Below, piece by piece: positions 1-7,100 of a stretch of 8,690 nucleotides of DNA. Made by a program: the position numbers and the translations under genes. Within the stretch, counting starts at the first letter, position 1; each line of letters opens with the position of its first letter. The notes beneath the pieces are model-generated. The model did no database searches. It was not told the DNA's origin and worked only from the letters and a program-made list of their open reading frames with translations. Source of the stretch: Sulfurovum sp. (GTDB taxonomy: Bacteria > Campylobacterota > Campylobacteria > Campylobacterales > Sulfurovaceae); NCBI GenBank assembly GCA_030622375.1, contig JAUXGC010000046.1, positions 1-8,690 on the forward strand, in the 5' to 3' direction.

Positions 1-622
1 AAGAACCGATACTGGCTACATAACCACCTTTGGGATCATCTTTAAAACTTTTTTTCATAAGTTCCATAACAAGTTGATCATAGATAAGATTAGAAAAACT
101 CTGTTTTATATGATTCCAACGTTCTTTGAACTCTTTATAATCACCTTCTCTAATATTTTTATAATTAGGTGAGATAGAAGCAAACCAAAAACGCATAAAT
201 GGTTGTGTAAAAAGAAGTTTATCTGAGTTATCATCTTTTTCTTCCACTGGTTTTTCTATAGATTTATCAAAAACTAGCAAACCATTCTCTATGAGAAAAT
301 CTATAGATTTTTCACCTTCTTCTCTCTTAATATTAGCTTTTTTAAAAGCAGAATGTTCTCGTCTATCTCCTGTAGCAAGGGCAGTAAGAAGTGAATGGTG
401 AATGTTGTTGCTCTGGGTAATCTTCGTAATGTCCCCATGGATATATCTGTAGTTTTTCAATACTTTCTCTTCGATTAACTCTTCTAGTGGTTTAGATAAG
501 TCAACCCTCCATCCCATACCACCAAATACAGCAAAGTATTCTACAGCCTTTTCAAAATCAGTGGTAGAGTTTTGGAAACAAAAAGAGCGAAATTGTTCTA
601 GGAGTGTGGGGTGTTTTGACAT
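1..622 (-). CDS. DUF234 domain-like protein, 3' end cut by window edge
   Basis: I translated 207 codons from an ATG at 622-620, open to the left edge, so the C-terminus is missing. The protein starts MSKHPTLLEQFRSFC. The best landmark is FMRFWFASISPNY at about residues 142-154, followed by a basic/acidic helix. It resembles the DUF234 region found at the C-terminus of archaeal-type P-loop ATPases, which is often described as nuclease-like. No Walker A or B motif is visible in the N-terminal 140 residues, so this looks like a stand-alone DUF234 protein rather than the usual ATPase fusion. Residues 80-125 could be a winged-helix-like segment (helix, then a basic stretch, then FLIENGLLVF). There is no signal peptide or membrane segment, so it is probably cytoplasmic. 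An AAGGG lies 9 bases before the ATG and TACAAT about 30 bases upstream, supporting this start. The function is unknown; the family call rests on recalled motif similarity. Confidence 0.75.
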   Translation of the reverse strand, partial: MSKHPTLLEQFRSFCFQNSTTDFEKAVEYFAVFGGMGWRVDLSKPLEELIEEKVLKNYRYIHGDITKITQSNNIHHSLLTALATGDRREHSAFKKANIKREEGEKSIDFLIENGLLVFDKSIEKPVEEKDDNSDKLLFTQPFMRFWFASISPNYKNIREGDYKEFKERWNHIKQSFSNLIYDQLVMELMKKSFKDDPKGGYVASIGS

Positions 623-650
623 GAAGGTAAACCCTTGTTTTATTTTTATT

Positions 651-656
651 ATTGTA
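651..656 (-). promoter_or_regulatory. Candidate -10 box for the DUF234-like gene
   Basis: TACAAT on the minus strand would give a transcript starting about 22 bases before the ATG at 622, leaving room for the AAGGG ribosome binding site. No good -35 box is seen, which is common in AT-rich Campylobacterota promoters. Confidence 0.35.
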
Positions 657-682
657 CTGCTAAAAACTTAATAGTTCAGACT

Positions 683-721
683 AGCTCTCGCTTTCATCTT
701 ATGTATAAGAAAGAGAGAGCT
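683..721 (-). terminator. Imperfect 13-bp hairpin at the end of the HAD gene
   Basis: Arms at 683-695 and 709-721 pair in 12 of 13 positions, with a G-A mismatch at 690/714 and a 13-base loop. The HAD stop codon overlaps the arm. In the minus direction no U run follows directly; a TTTTT occurs about 16 bases further on. It is a strong hairpin but an imperfect intrinsic terminator. It separates the HAD gene from the promoter of the DUF234-like gene. Confidence 0.45.
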
Positions 722-1544
722 ATATTTTACTTAAATACCTAGCAACCCCATCTTCGTCATTAGAATGAGGCAACACAATGTCTGCCACAGCCTTCACTTC
801 ATCCAAAGCATTAGAAACAGCCACAGAAGTCCCAGCAAGTTTGAACATGCCTATATCATTTACAGAGTCGCCAAATACTGTTATATCAGCAGTATCTCTA
901 CCCATGTAGTTTGCTACTTTTTGCAGTGCATGGGCTTTGTCTCCCTCTGGGTGGAGTATGGTGAGGAACCAGCCGTTTGAGTATTTTTCTGGAGAGAGTT
1001 TGTACTCTAACTCTTTACCAAACACTTGCTCGAAATTTCTTGTCATTGGAAGAAGGGTATTGTATTCACCAAAGTAAACCAATTTTAAGTTCATATCCAT
1101 GGCACGGATGTTTTTACACTCTATCATACGTGGATCGTTCCTGTAGTTTTCCAATACACCGTGCTGATAGGTATTTAATGTTGTTGGGAATAGGAAGGCT
1201 TCATCAAGTGTTTTTATCTCTTTTAGGGCTATGACAAAAGGGTAGATGCCATATTTTGAACCTTCATCGATGATGGCATCTCCAAGTTCTTTGTTTACAA
1301 GTTTGATATCTATAAGTTTTTTTTCAGGGCTTACTATCATCGTACCGTCAAGTAGAATCATAGGTGCATCAAGATGTAGTTTTTCTAAAAAATCATGAGA
1401 TTTTTGAAAGCTTCTTGCTGTAGCTACAGAGAGTATGGTGTGTTTTGCTTTTTCGTTCCATACTTTGACACTGAAGTCACTCACGCTCTGATCGGTACGT
1501 AAAAAAGTATGATCAAGGTCAGTAATATAAATAGGTTTTTTCAT
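720..1544 (-). CDS. Cof-type HAD-IIB family hydrolase (phosphatase)
   Basis: This 274-residue cytoplasmic protein carries all four HAD motifs. Motif I is DLDHT with nucleophile D9 and acid/base D11. Motif II is VATARS with T42. Motif III is K203. Motif IV is GDSVND at 225-230, with D226 and D230 as Mg2+ ligands. The roughly 120 residues between motifs II and III form the cap, and length and motif spacing match the IIB (Cof) subgroup, which dephosphorylates sugar phosphates or nucleotide-like metabolites. The substrate cannot be told from sequence. The ATG at 1544 is the natural start because motif I follows at residue 9. No Shine-Dalgarno sequence precedes it; an extended -10 box sits there instead. 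The gene lies 17 bases after the NnrS gene, so some expression by read-through is possible. It ends inside a hairpin. Confidence 0.9.
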   Translation of the reverse strand: MKKPIYITDLDHTFLRTDQSVSDFSVKVWNEKAKHTILSVATARSFQKSHDFLEKLHLDAPMILLDGTMIVSPEKKLIDIKLVNKELGDAIIDEGSKYGIYPFVIALKEIKTLDEAFLFPTTLNTYQHGVLENYRNDPRMIECKNIRAMDMNLKLVYFGEYNTLLPMTRNFEQVFGKELEYKLSPEKYSNGWFLTILHPEGDKAHALQKVANYMGRDTADITVFGDSVNDIGMFKLAGTSVAVSNALDEVKAVADIVLPHSNDEDGVARYLSKI

Positions 1545-1550
1545 ACGGGA

Positions 1551-1559
1551 ATTATAACA
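1551..1559 (-). promoter_or_regulatory. Extended -10 box abutting the HAD start codon
   Basis: The minus strand reads TGTTATAATTCCCGTATG: a perfect TATAAT with the upstream TGn element. Counting its last T as -7 puts +1 on the A of the HAD start codon at 1544. No purine-rich ribosome binding site is present, so a leaderless mRNA is possible. It is unproven, and TATAAT matches are frequent in AT-rich DNA. Confidence 0.45.
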
Positions 1560-1561
1560 GA

Positions 1562-2728
1562 TTATTTTGTTAATCTTGCTCCAAATATAAGTACTTTAAA
1601 GAAGCGTATGCCCCATAAAACAAACATAATCAACCATACCGTTACAGAGATGTCAAATAGTATAGTAAAGTCCCATCCCCAAGCAGATACCATAGAGGTT
1701 ATCAGACGCATAATAACAACAACCTGTGTCCAATTAAAGAGTATTTTTACCCACATATCTGCCTGCATCATATTTCCTGAGTGACCTATGGTGACACGGG
1801 TTCCAAACCCTATGAGTATAGTAAAGACAAAACCAAGTATAAGAGTATGTATATCTAGAAATAGAAAATTTGTACCATTAATTAAAGAAGTGAGATTGCT
1901 CATAGCTCCAAATGTAAAAGCTACAGGTATCCAGTAGAGCGAGAGATGAAGTATCCAAAGTAGGGGGTTTGGATTTGGAAATGGAAGACTCCATCTAAAG
2001 AGCTCTTTTCCTATAAAAAATGCCAGTGCAAAATCAGCAATAAAAGAGAGGTGAGGATGAATGGTTTCTAAAATAATATGCAAGGCTAAAAGTAAAGCAA
2101 CTACTTTGAGAAGATGCATGTTTTTATCTACCATACAGTGAGAAAAGAAAGGTACCATGCGTTGTGCTATGGAGAAAGCCAGTAAAAAAAGATATAGATA
2201 TATGCCTACTTGTATGGCAAAACTCTGTAGTGGCATCCAAAAAGATTCACCCACTATAAAAAGTAAATGAGAGACTAAGCCAAAGAGCATTGCTAGAAGT
2301 ATCCAAAATATATCATGCTTATCTTCCATTTTTGAACTGTTAAAGATACCAATTAGTATTTTTATAGCCCATGAATGCGCCACTAACAATACAACCATTC
2401 CTATTTTATAGAGTAGTGCAGTTGTTAATGCTCCCACGATAAATAGTATGAAACATATTGTAAACAGTCCAAATACTTTTAGATAAAGTGATTTTTCAAT
2501 GGCTGGAGTACTTGCAAAACGGGGGAAAGTGGTAAAAATAAATGCTAAAAAAGCAGGTGTAAAAAGTAAAAAAATAATAGTATAAGAGTGAAAAGATGAG
2601 GGGAGTAGAGTAAGTGTTAAAATACCTTTATAGCTCAACATAAAAATAAGCATAGATACAATAGCACTGATAAATGCTAATACAAAAAAGGGTTGATGTG
2701 GTTGAGATAGGAAATAATTCTCTTTCAT
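1562..2728 (-). CDS. NnrS family multi-pass membrane protein
   Basis: The 388-residue product is very hydrophobic with about 12 predicted membrane helices (roughly 14-33, 50-68, 83-105, 109-129, 140-160, 168-188, 205-222, 228-240, 258-276, 286-307, 333-350, 358-380), so it sits in the inner membrane. Family landmarks are QPFFVLAF near residue 12, RMVPFF at 190-195, and the C-terminal H294 with GFGTRVTIGHSG at 307-318 (R311, H316). NnrS proteins are reported as heme- and copper-containing and are linked to protection against nitric oxide stress during denitrification and host attack; the biochemical activity is not settled. The N-terminal motif usually like WHAHE is reduced to FHSYT (H47 retained), so this is a divergent member. 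An AAAGG lies about 11 bases before the ATG. The peroxidase gene is upstream on the same strand, separated by a hairpin and a candidate promoter. Confidence 0.83.
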   Translation of the reverse strand: MKENYFLSQPHQPFFVLAFISAIVSMLIFMLSYKGILTLTLLPSSFHSYTIIFLLFTPAFLAFIFTTFPRFASTPAIEKSLYLKVFGLFTICFILFIVGALTTALLYKIGMVVLLVAHSWAIKILIGIFNSSKMEDKHDIFWILLAMLFGLVSHLLFIVGESFWMPLQSFAIQVGIYLYLFLLAFSIAQRMVPFFSHCMVDKNMHLLKVVALLLALHIILETIHPHLSFIADFALAFFIGKELFRWSLPFPNPNPLLWILHLSLYWIPVAFTFGAMSNLTSLINGTNFLFLDIHTLILGFVFTILIGFGTRVTIGHSGNMMQADMWVKILFNWTQVVVIMRLITSMVSAWGWDFTILFDISVTVWLIMFVLWGIRFFKVLIFGARLTK

Positions 2729-2758
2729 TAAAGTGACTACCTTTATTTTAGATATCGC

Positions 2759-2767
2759 ATCATAGCA
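2759..2767 (-). promoter_or_regulatory. Candidate extended -10 promoter for the NnrS gene
   Basis: The minus strand reads TGCTATGAT, an extended -10 with one mismatch to TATAAT. It predicts a start near 2752 and a leader of about 24 bases that includes the AAAGG ribosome binding site. It lies downstream of the peroxidase terminator hairpin, consistent with a separate NnrS transcript. No clear -35 is seen. Confidence 0.35.
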
Positions 2768-2774
2768 AAAGATA

Positions 2775-2809
2775 CTAAAACAAAGATGTAAGCCCCAAAG
2801 AGGTGGGGC
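2775..2809 (-). terminator. Likely intrinsic terminator of the cytochrome c peroxidase gene
   Basis: On the minus strand, GCCCCA and TGGGGC form a perfect 6-bp GC-rich stem with a 6-base loop (2792-2809). It begins 12 bases after the peroxidase stop codon and is followed by the T-rich stretch TTACATCTTTGTTTT. The GC-rich stem stands out from the AT-rich surroundings. The U tract is interrupted, so termination may be partial. Confidence 0.65.
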
Positions 2810-2820
2810 ATAACTCTAAC

Positions 2821-3840
2821 TTATTTGAAATCAGGTTTTGGAGTTGTGTCTGTACTTTGTGGTAGTTGAGGATATGTTACATTAGGTTTTCTTCCCTCTA
2901 ATGCACCAAAGAATGTTATAATTTTGGTGGCATCTTCATCTGAAATGCTAATACCAAGTTGAGTACTTCCCATCTCTTTTATTGCCTCTGCTAAGTTCCA
3001 AATAGCACCATTATGAAAATATGGAGCAGTCTCTGTGATGTTTCTAAGTGTAGGAGTTTTAACCATGCCTTGTGCATTACCTTTAAAATCACCTACATCC
3101 CTAAATTTATATTTGCCAGCAAGTTCAAATGGTTGCATGGTTCCACCAATAGCGATACCTGTATGGCAACTTGCACAACCTTTGTCTATAAAAGTATTTA
3201 AGCCTTCTTTTTGGGCATCTGTCATGGCATCTTCTTGACCATTAAGAAAGTCATCAAATTTAGATGGTGTAATTAAAGTTCTCTCAAATATACCAATAGT
3301 TGCAGTAATAGTTTCAAAATCAACTTTTACATCTTCTCCATAAGCTTTTTTAAACTCTTCTACATAAGCAGGAATTGAATTGATTCTATCTTCTACAAGT
3401 GATGGTGGTGAAGCCATCTCTGGAGCTGCCTGCATAGGACCCTGTGCTTGGTCTTCTAAATGAGGGCTTCTGCCATCCCAAAATTGTGATGCAAAAAATA
3501 CTGCATTATATACAGTTGGTGAGTTTAAATGATGTGGGTTTGGAGTCCACTGGTGACCAACTGCAGCAGAAACTCCATCTACACCACCAAGTCCAAGATT
3601 ATGGCAAGTGTTGCAGGAGATAATCCCACTCTTAGAGAGCCTAGGTTCAAAATATAGTTTTTTACCAAGCTCTACCCTCTCTTCTGTAATGGTTTTATTT
3701 GGGTCAATAAGCTTCATAAGCTCTGTCTTGTCTGTGGGAATTGCTTTTAGACCAGTATTTTTAGCTTTCTCAACAAGACTTGAGCCCATAAGTATTGAAG
3801 ATGCCAAAATTGACAATGTAACAAATTTAAAGATTTTCAT
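2821..3840 (-). CDS. ccp: Di-heme cytochrome c peroxidase, periplasmic
   Basis: The 339-residue product reduces H2O2 to water in the periplasm using electrons from small c-type cytochromes. Residues 1-20 are a Sec signal peptide (basic start, hydrophobic core ILASSILMG; exact cleavage uncertain). Two c-type heme sites are visible: C76-N-T-C79-H80 for the low-potential peroxidatic heme and C222-A-S-C225-H226 for the electron-transferring heme. Other expected residues are present: H96 (16 residues after H80, as for the removable distal His of Pseudomonas CcpA), W121 between the hemes, E141 in the active site, and M290 in MGSTQLG as the probable Met ligand of the second heme. TAPYFHNG at 271-278 is a family signature. 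Length is typical of the classical two-heme class, with no extra heme domain. An AAGGA lies about 7 bases before the ATG. The gene has its own AT-rich promoter region and is divergent from dnaE. Confidence 0.96.
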   Translation of the reverse strand: MKIFKFVTLSILASSILMGSSLVEKAKNTGLKAIPTDKTELMKLIDPNKTITEERVELGKKLYFEPRLSKSGIISCNTCHNLGLGGVDGVSAAVGHQWTPNPHHLNSPTVYNAVFFASQFWDGRSPHLEDQAQGPMQAAPEMASPPSLVEDRINSIPAYVEEFKKAYGEDVKVDFETITATIGIFERTLITPSKFDDFLNGQEDAMTDAQKEGLNTFIDKGCASCHTGIAIGGTMQPFELAGKYKFRDVGDFKGNAQGMVKTPTLRNITETAPYFHNGAIWNLAEAIKEMGSTQLGISISDEDATKIITFFGALEGRKPNVTYPQLPQSTDTTPKPDFK

Positions 3841-3873
3841 TATTTTTCCTTATTATATTTTTTATTTAAAAAA

Positions 3874-3879
3874 ATTATA
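3874..3879 (-). promoter_or_regulatory. Candidate -10 box for the peroxidase gene
   Basis: A perfect TATAAT on the minus strand gives a predicted start near 3867 and a leader of about 27 bases ending in the AAGGA ribosome binding site. The -35 position (TTATCC at 3902-3897) matches consensus poorly, so activation by a regulator is conceivable. A second TATAAT close to the ribosome binding site is too near the start codon. Confidence 0.45.
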
Positions 3880-3900
3880 CGATAATAACTCTTATAGGAT

Positions 3901-3930
3901 AATTAATATTAGTTATGATAAATTTATTAT
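3901..3930. promoter_or_regulatory. Two abutting AT-rich palindromes upstream of the peroxidase gene
   Basis: AATTAATATTAGTT (3901-3914) and ATGATAAATTTATTAT (3915-3930) are each palindromic except for one base pair and lie back to back. Relative to the predicted peroxidase start near 3867 they sit at about -34 to -63, a usual place for a transcription regulator. AT-rich operators of the Fur/PerR kind look broadly similar, but I cannot match a defined box. Chance is a real alternative at this base composition. Confidence 0.3.
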
Positions 3931-3967
3931 GGAGATAGAGTTATTTTATTTTTATGTCATATAAAAG

Positions 3968-4099
3968 ATGGAAGACAATAGGGATATTGATAGTGGGCTT
4001 ATTTCAATCTGTTTTTACCAAAACTTTGCTATATTTAATTTTGAAAAAAATACCTATTGTTTTAAAGGTATTGGTTTAGAAACAAATCTAATGCAATGA
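3968..4099 (+). CDS. Possible 43-codon leader ORF before dnaE (uncertain)
   Basis: An ATG-initiated frame encodes 43 residues (starting MEDNRDIDSG, ending ETNLMQ) and stops with a TGA that overlaps the GAAGG ribosome binding site of dnaE, an arrangement that would allow translational coupling. Against it: no ribosome binding site precedes its ATG, a TAA lies two codons upstream in frame, and a candidate dnaE promoter lies inside it, so the dnaE mRNA might not contain its start. I recognise no family. Chance is likely. Confidence 0.15.
   Translation: MEDNRDIDSGLISICFYQNFAIFNFEKNTYCFKGIGLETNLMQ
4027..4035 (+). promoter_or_regulatory. dnaE: Candidate extended -10 promoter for dnaE
   Basis: TGCTATATT has the TGn extension and a 5/6 match to TATAAT, preceded by T-rich stretches (GTTTTTACC, CTTTG) of the kind seen upstream of Campylobacterota -10 boxes. 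The predicted start is near 4042, giving a leader of about 68 bases before the dnaE ATG. No -35 consensus is seen. Confidence 0.35.
4049..4072 (+). repeat. Perfect 7-bp inverted repeat in the dnaE leader
   Basis: AATACCT (4049-4055) and AGGTATT (4066-4072) are perfect inverted repeats with a 10-base spacer. They lie between the candidate dnaE promoter and its ribosome binding site, so they could be a leader hairpin or an operator. No U run follows, so this is not a terminator. Confidence 0.4.
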
Positions 4100-4109
4100 A
4101 GGTTTATAT

Positions 4110-7100
4110 ATGTCAGAAGAGCCGAAGCGTACCCCACATTTTACCCATTTACATCTTCATACAGAGTATTCTATGCTAGATGGCGCAAATAAGATTAAGG
4201 TACTTGCTAAGAAAATAAAAGAGCAGGGTATGACTTCGGTTGCCATGACTGACCATGGCAATATGTTTGGAACGATTGATTTTTATAATACCATGAGAAA
4301 AGAGGGCATAAAGCCCATTATTGGTATGGAAGCGTATATTCATAACCAAGAGAGTTTAGATGACAAATCTGTGCGTCAGCGTTTTCATCTTTGTTTGTAT
4401 GCTAAAAATGACACAGGGTATAAGAACTTGATGTACTTAAGTTCTCAGGCTTACATTAAAGGGTTTTATTATTATCCACGAATTAACTGGGAATTACTAA
4501 AAAATAACTCTGAAGGGTTAATTTGCTCTTCAGCTTGTCTTCAAGGAGAGATTAATTGGCACTTAAATAAGTCAGATAGAAATGTTAAAAATGGAGCTTT
4601 AGGTTACGCGGAGGCAAAAAAAGTTGCTTTGAGATATAAAGAGTTGTTTGGAAGTGATTTTTACTTAGAACTTATGCGTCATGGTATAGGTGATCAACAT
4701 AGTATAGATAAGCAGATTATCCAAATCTCACAAGAGACAGGCATTAAGATTATTGCAACCAATGATACTCACTATACAGTACAAAAAGACGCAGATGCAC
4801 ATGAAGCTTTTATGTGTATTGCTATGAACAAACTCTATGATGACCCCAAGCGTTTACGGCACTCTGTGCATGAGTTTTATGTCAAATCTCCACAGCAGAT
4901 GGCAGAACTTTTTGCAGATATTCCTGAAGCTCTAGAGAATACCCAAGAGATAGCTGACAAATGTAATTTAGAGATAAAACTAGGTGACCCCACACCACCT
5001 AACTTTAAGTTTGCAAGGCAGAGAGCAGCTGAATCTAATATTAGTATGCCTGAACCTGATGTAGAATACTCTCTTGAAAATGACATTGTTCTTTTTGAAG
5101 AAGAGTCAAAGCGTGGGCTGGAAAAACGTTTAAAAATTGTTCCTCCAGAGAAACATCAAGAGTATAGAGAGAGGCTCAAAGTAGAGATGGATATCATCAA
5201 TAAGATGAAGTTTCCAGGATATATGCTTATCGTTTGGGATTTTGTGGATGCAGCAAAGCAGATGGGCATTCCTGTTGGTCCAGGGCGTGGTTCTGCGGCG
5301 GGTTCATTGGTAGCCTATTCTCTTGAGATTACCGATATAGACCCCATACCTTATGGTTTGCTCTTTGAGCGTTTTCTAAATCCTGAACGTGTCTCTATGC
5401 CAGATATCGATATGGATTTTTGTCAAGCAAGACGACAAGAGATACTTGACTATGTGGTAGATAAATATGGTCGTTCGAATGTTGCACAGATTATCACCTT
5501 TGGTAAACTCTTGGCAAAAGGAGTTATTCGTGATGTAGCACGCGTGCTTGACATGCCTTACTCCAGAGCAGATGCAATGGCAAAACTCATACCTGATGAA
5601 CTGGGTATTGACCTTAAAGGTTCTTATGAAAAAGAACCAAAAATAAAAGAACTTCTTGAGAGTGACCCACAGGCAAAACGTACTTGGGAGTATGCTTTAG
5701 CACTTGAAGGGCTTAATCGTAATGCAGGAACACATGCCGCAGGGGTGGTTATAAGTAACGAGCCACTATGGCAAAAAACACCTTTGTTTAAACCTACAGG
5801 GCTTGATACTTTGGCAACACAATATAGTGGTAAGTATGTCGAAGATGTTGACCTTATTAAGTTTGACTTTTTGGGACTAAAAACCCTTACAGTTATAGAA
5901 GAGGCACTACAAGTAGTTGATAGAAGACATGGGAAACGTATCGACTTTGCTAAAGAGGATATAGAAGATAAGGAAGTATATAAATATATAGGTACAGGGG
6001 AGACGCTTGGACTTTTTCAGATAGAGTCTTCTGGTATGCAGGATTTGGCAAAAAAACTGAAGCCAGATGGTTTTGAAGATGTTATCGCAATGCTCGCACT
6101 CTACCGTCCTGGACCAATGGAGTCAGGGATGCTTGAGGACTTTGTAGAGCGTAAACATGGTCGTGCAGAGATTACCTATATGTTTCCAGAGCTTGAAGAG
6201 ATTCTCAAGCCAACTTATGGGGTCATTGTCTATCAAGAGCAAGTTATGCAGATCGTACAAACCATTGGTGGCTTTAGCCTTGGTAGCGCAGACTTAGTAC
6301 GTCGTGGTATGGGCAAAAAAGACCAAGCATTGCTCGATAAACTTAAAGTTGAATTTGTGGAAGGTGCGGTTAAAAATGGTTTTCAAGAAGTAAAATCAGC
6401 TGCATTATTTGACCTTATTTTAAAGTTTGCTGGGTATGGGTTTAACAAATCTCACTCAGCCGCCTATGCGATGATAACCTTTTATACATCGTTTTTGAAG
6501 TACTATTACCCTACAGAGTTCATGGCAGCTATTTTGACCTTGGAGAAAAATAATACGGATAAAGTAGTCAGATATGTAGATGAAGTAAAACGTATGGGAA
6601 TGAAGCTTTTACCTCCTGATATCAATAAATCAGGATTAGTGTTTGAAGCACGCAATATTGACGGCGATGAGGTAGTTATGTTTGGTATGGGTGCTTTAAA
6701 AGGTGCAGGAGATATCGCTATTAGTTCCATGCTTGAAGCTAGAGGAGATGATGAATTTAAAGACCTTTCTGATTTTGTTTCTCGTATTGACTCCAGCAAA
6801 GTGAACAAAAGGGTTATTGAATCACTCATAAAAGCGGGGGCTTTTGACATCTTTGGATACTCTAGAAAAGCTATGCTTTCACAACTGGAAGATATTGTAG
6901 ATATGGCTAAAAAAGCAGGAGAAGCAAAAAAACAAGCCATAAATTCTCTTTGGGGTGATGATGAAGAGTTAACTACTGTGACTTTAGAACTTACAGAGAT
7001 GGATGAGTTTGAACCTATGGAAATACTGGAGATGGAAAAAGAGTCTCTAGGCTTCTATGTTTCAGGACATCCCTTAGATAAATATCGTGAGACACTTTCT

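Noticed and set aside
765..1784. Several plus-strand frames of 71-91 residues opposite the HAD and NnrS genes
   Set aside because: They are antisense shadows of genes with clear motifs; the sequences look like reverse-frame translation and carry no domain.
3881..3921. GATAA repeated at 3881, 3898 and 3917 with roughly 17-19 base spacing
   Set aside because: The repeat is five bases long in very AT-rich DNA and the spacing is irregular, so chance is enough; it is not a CRISPR or iteron array.
3608..3964. 118-residue plus-strand frame overlapping the peroxidase start
   Set aside because: Two thirds of it is antisense to the well-supported peroxidase gene, and the remainder runs through its AT-rich promoter region.
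6506..6940. 144-residue open frame on the minus strand inside dnaE
   Set aside because: It lies wholly antisense to a strongly conserved part of dnaE, is rich in Ser/Ile as expected for a reverse-frame shadow, and has no recognisable domain.
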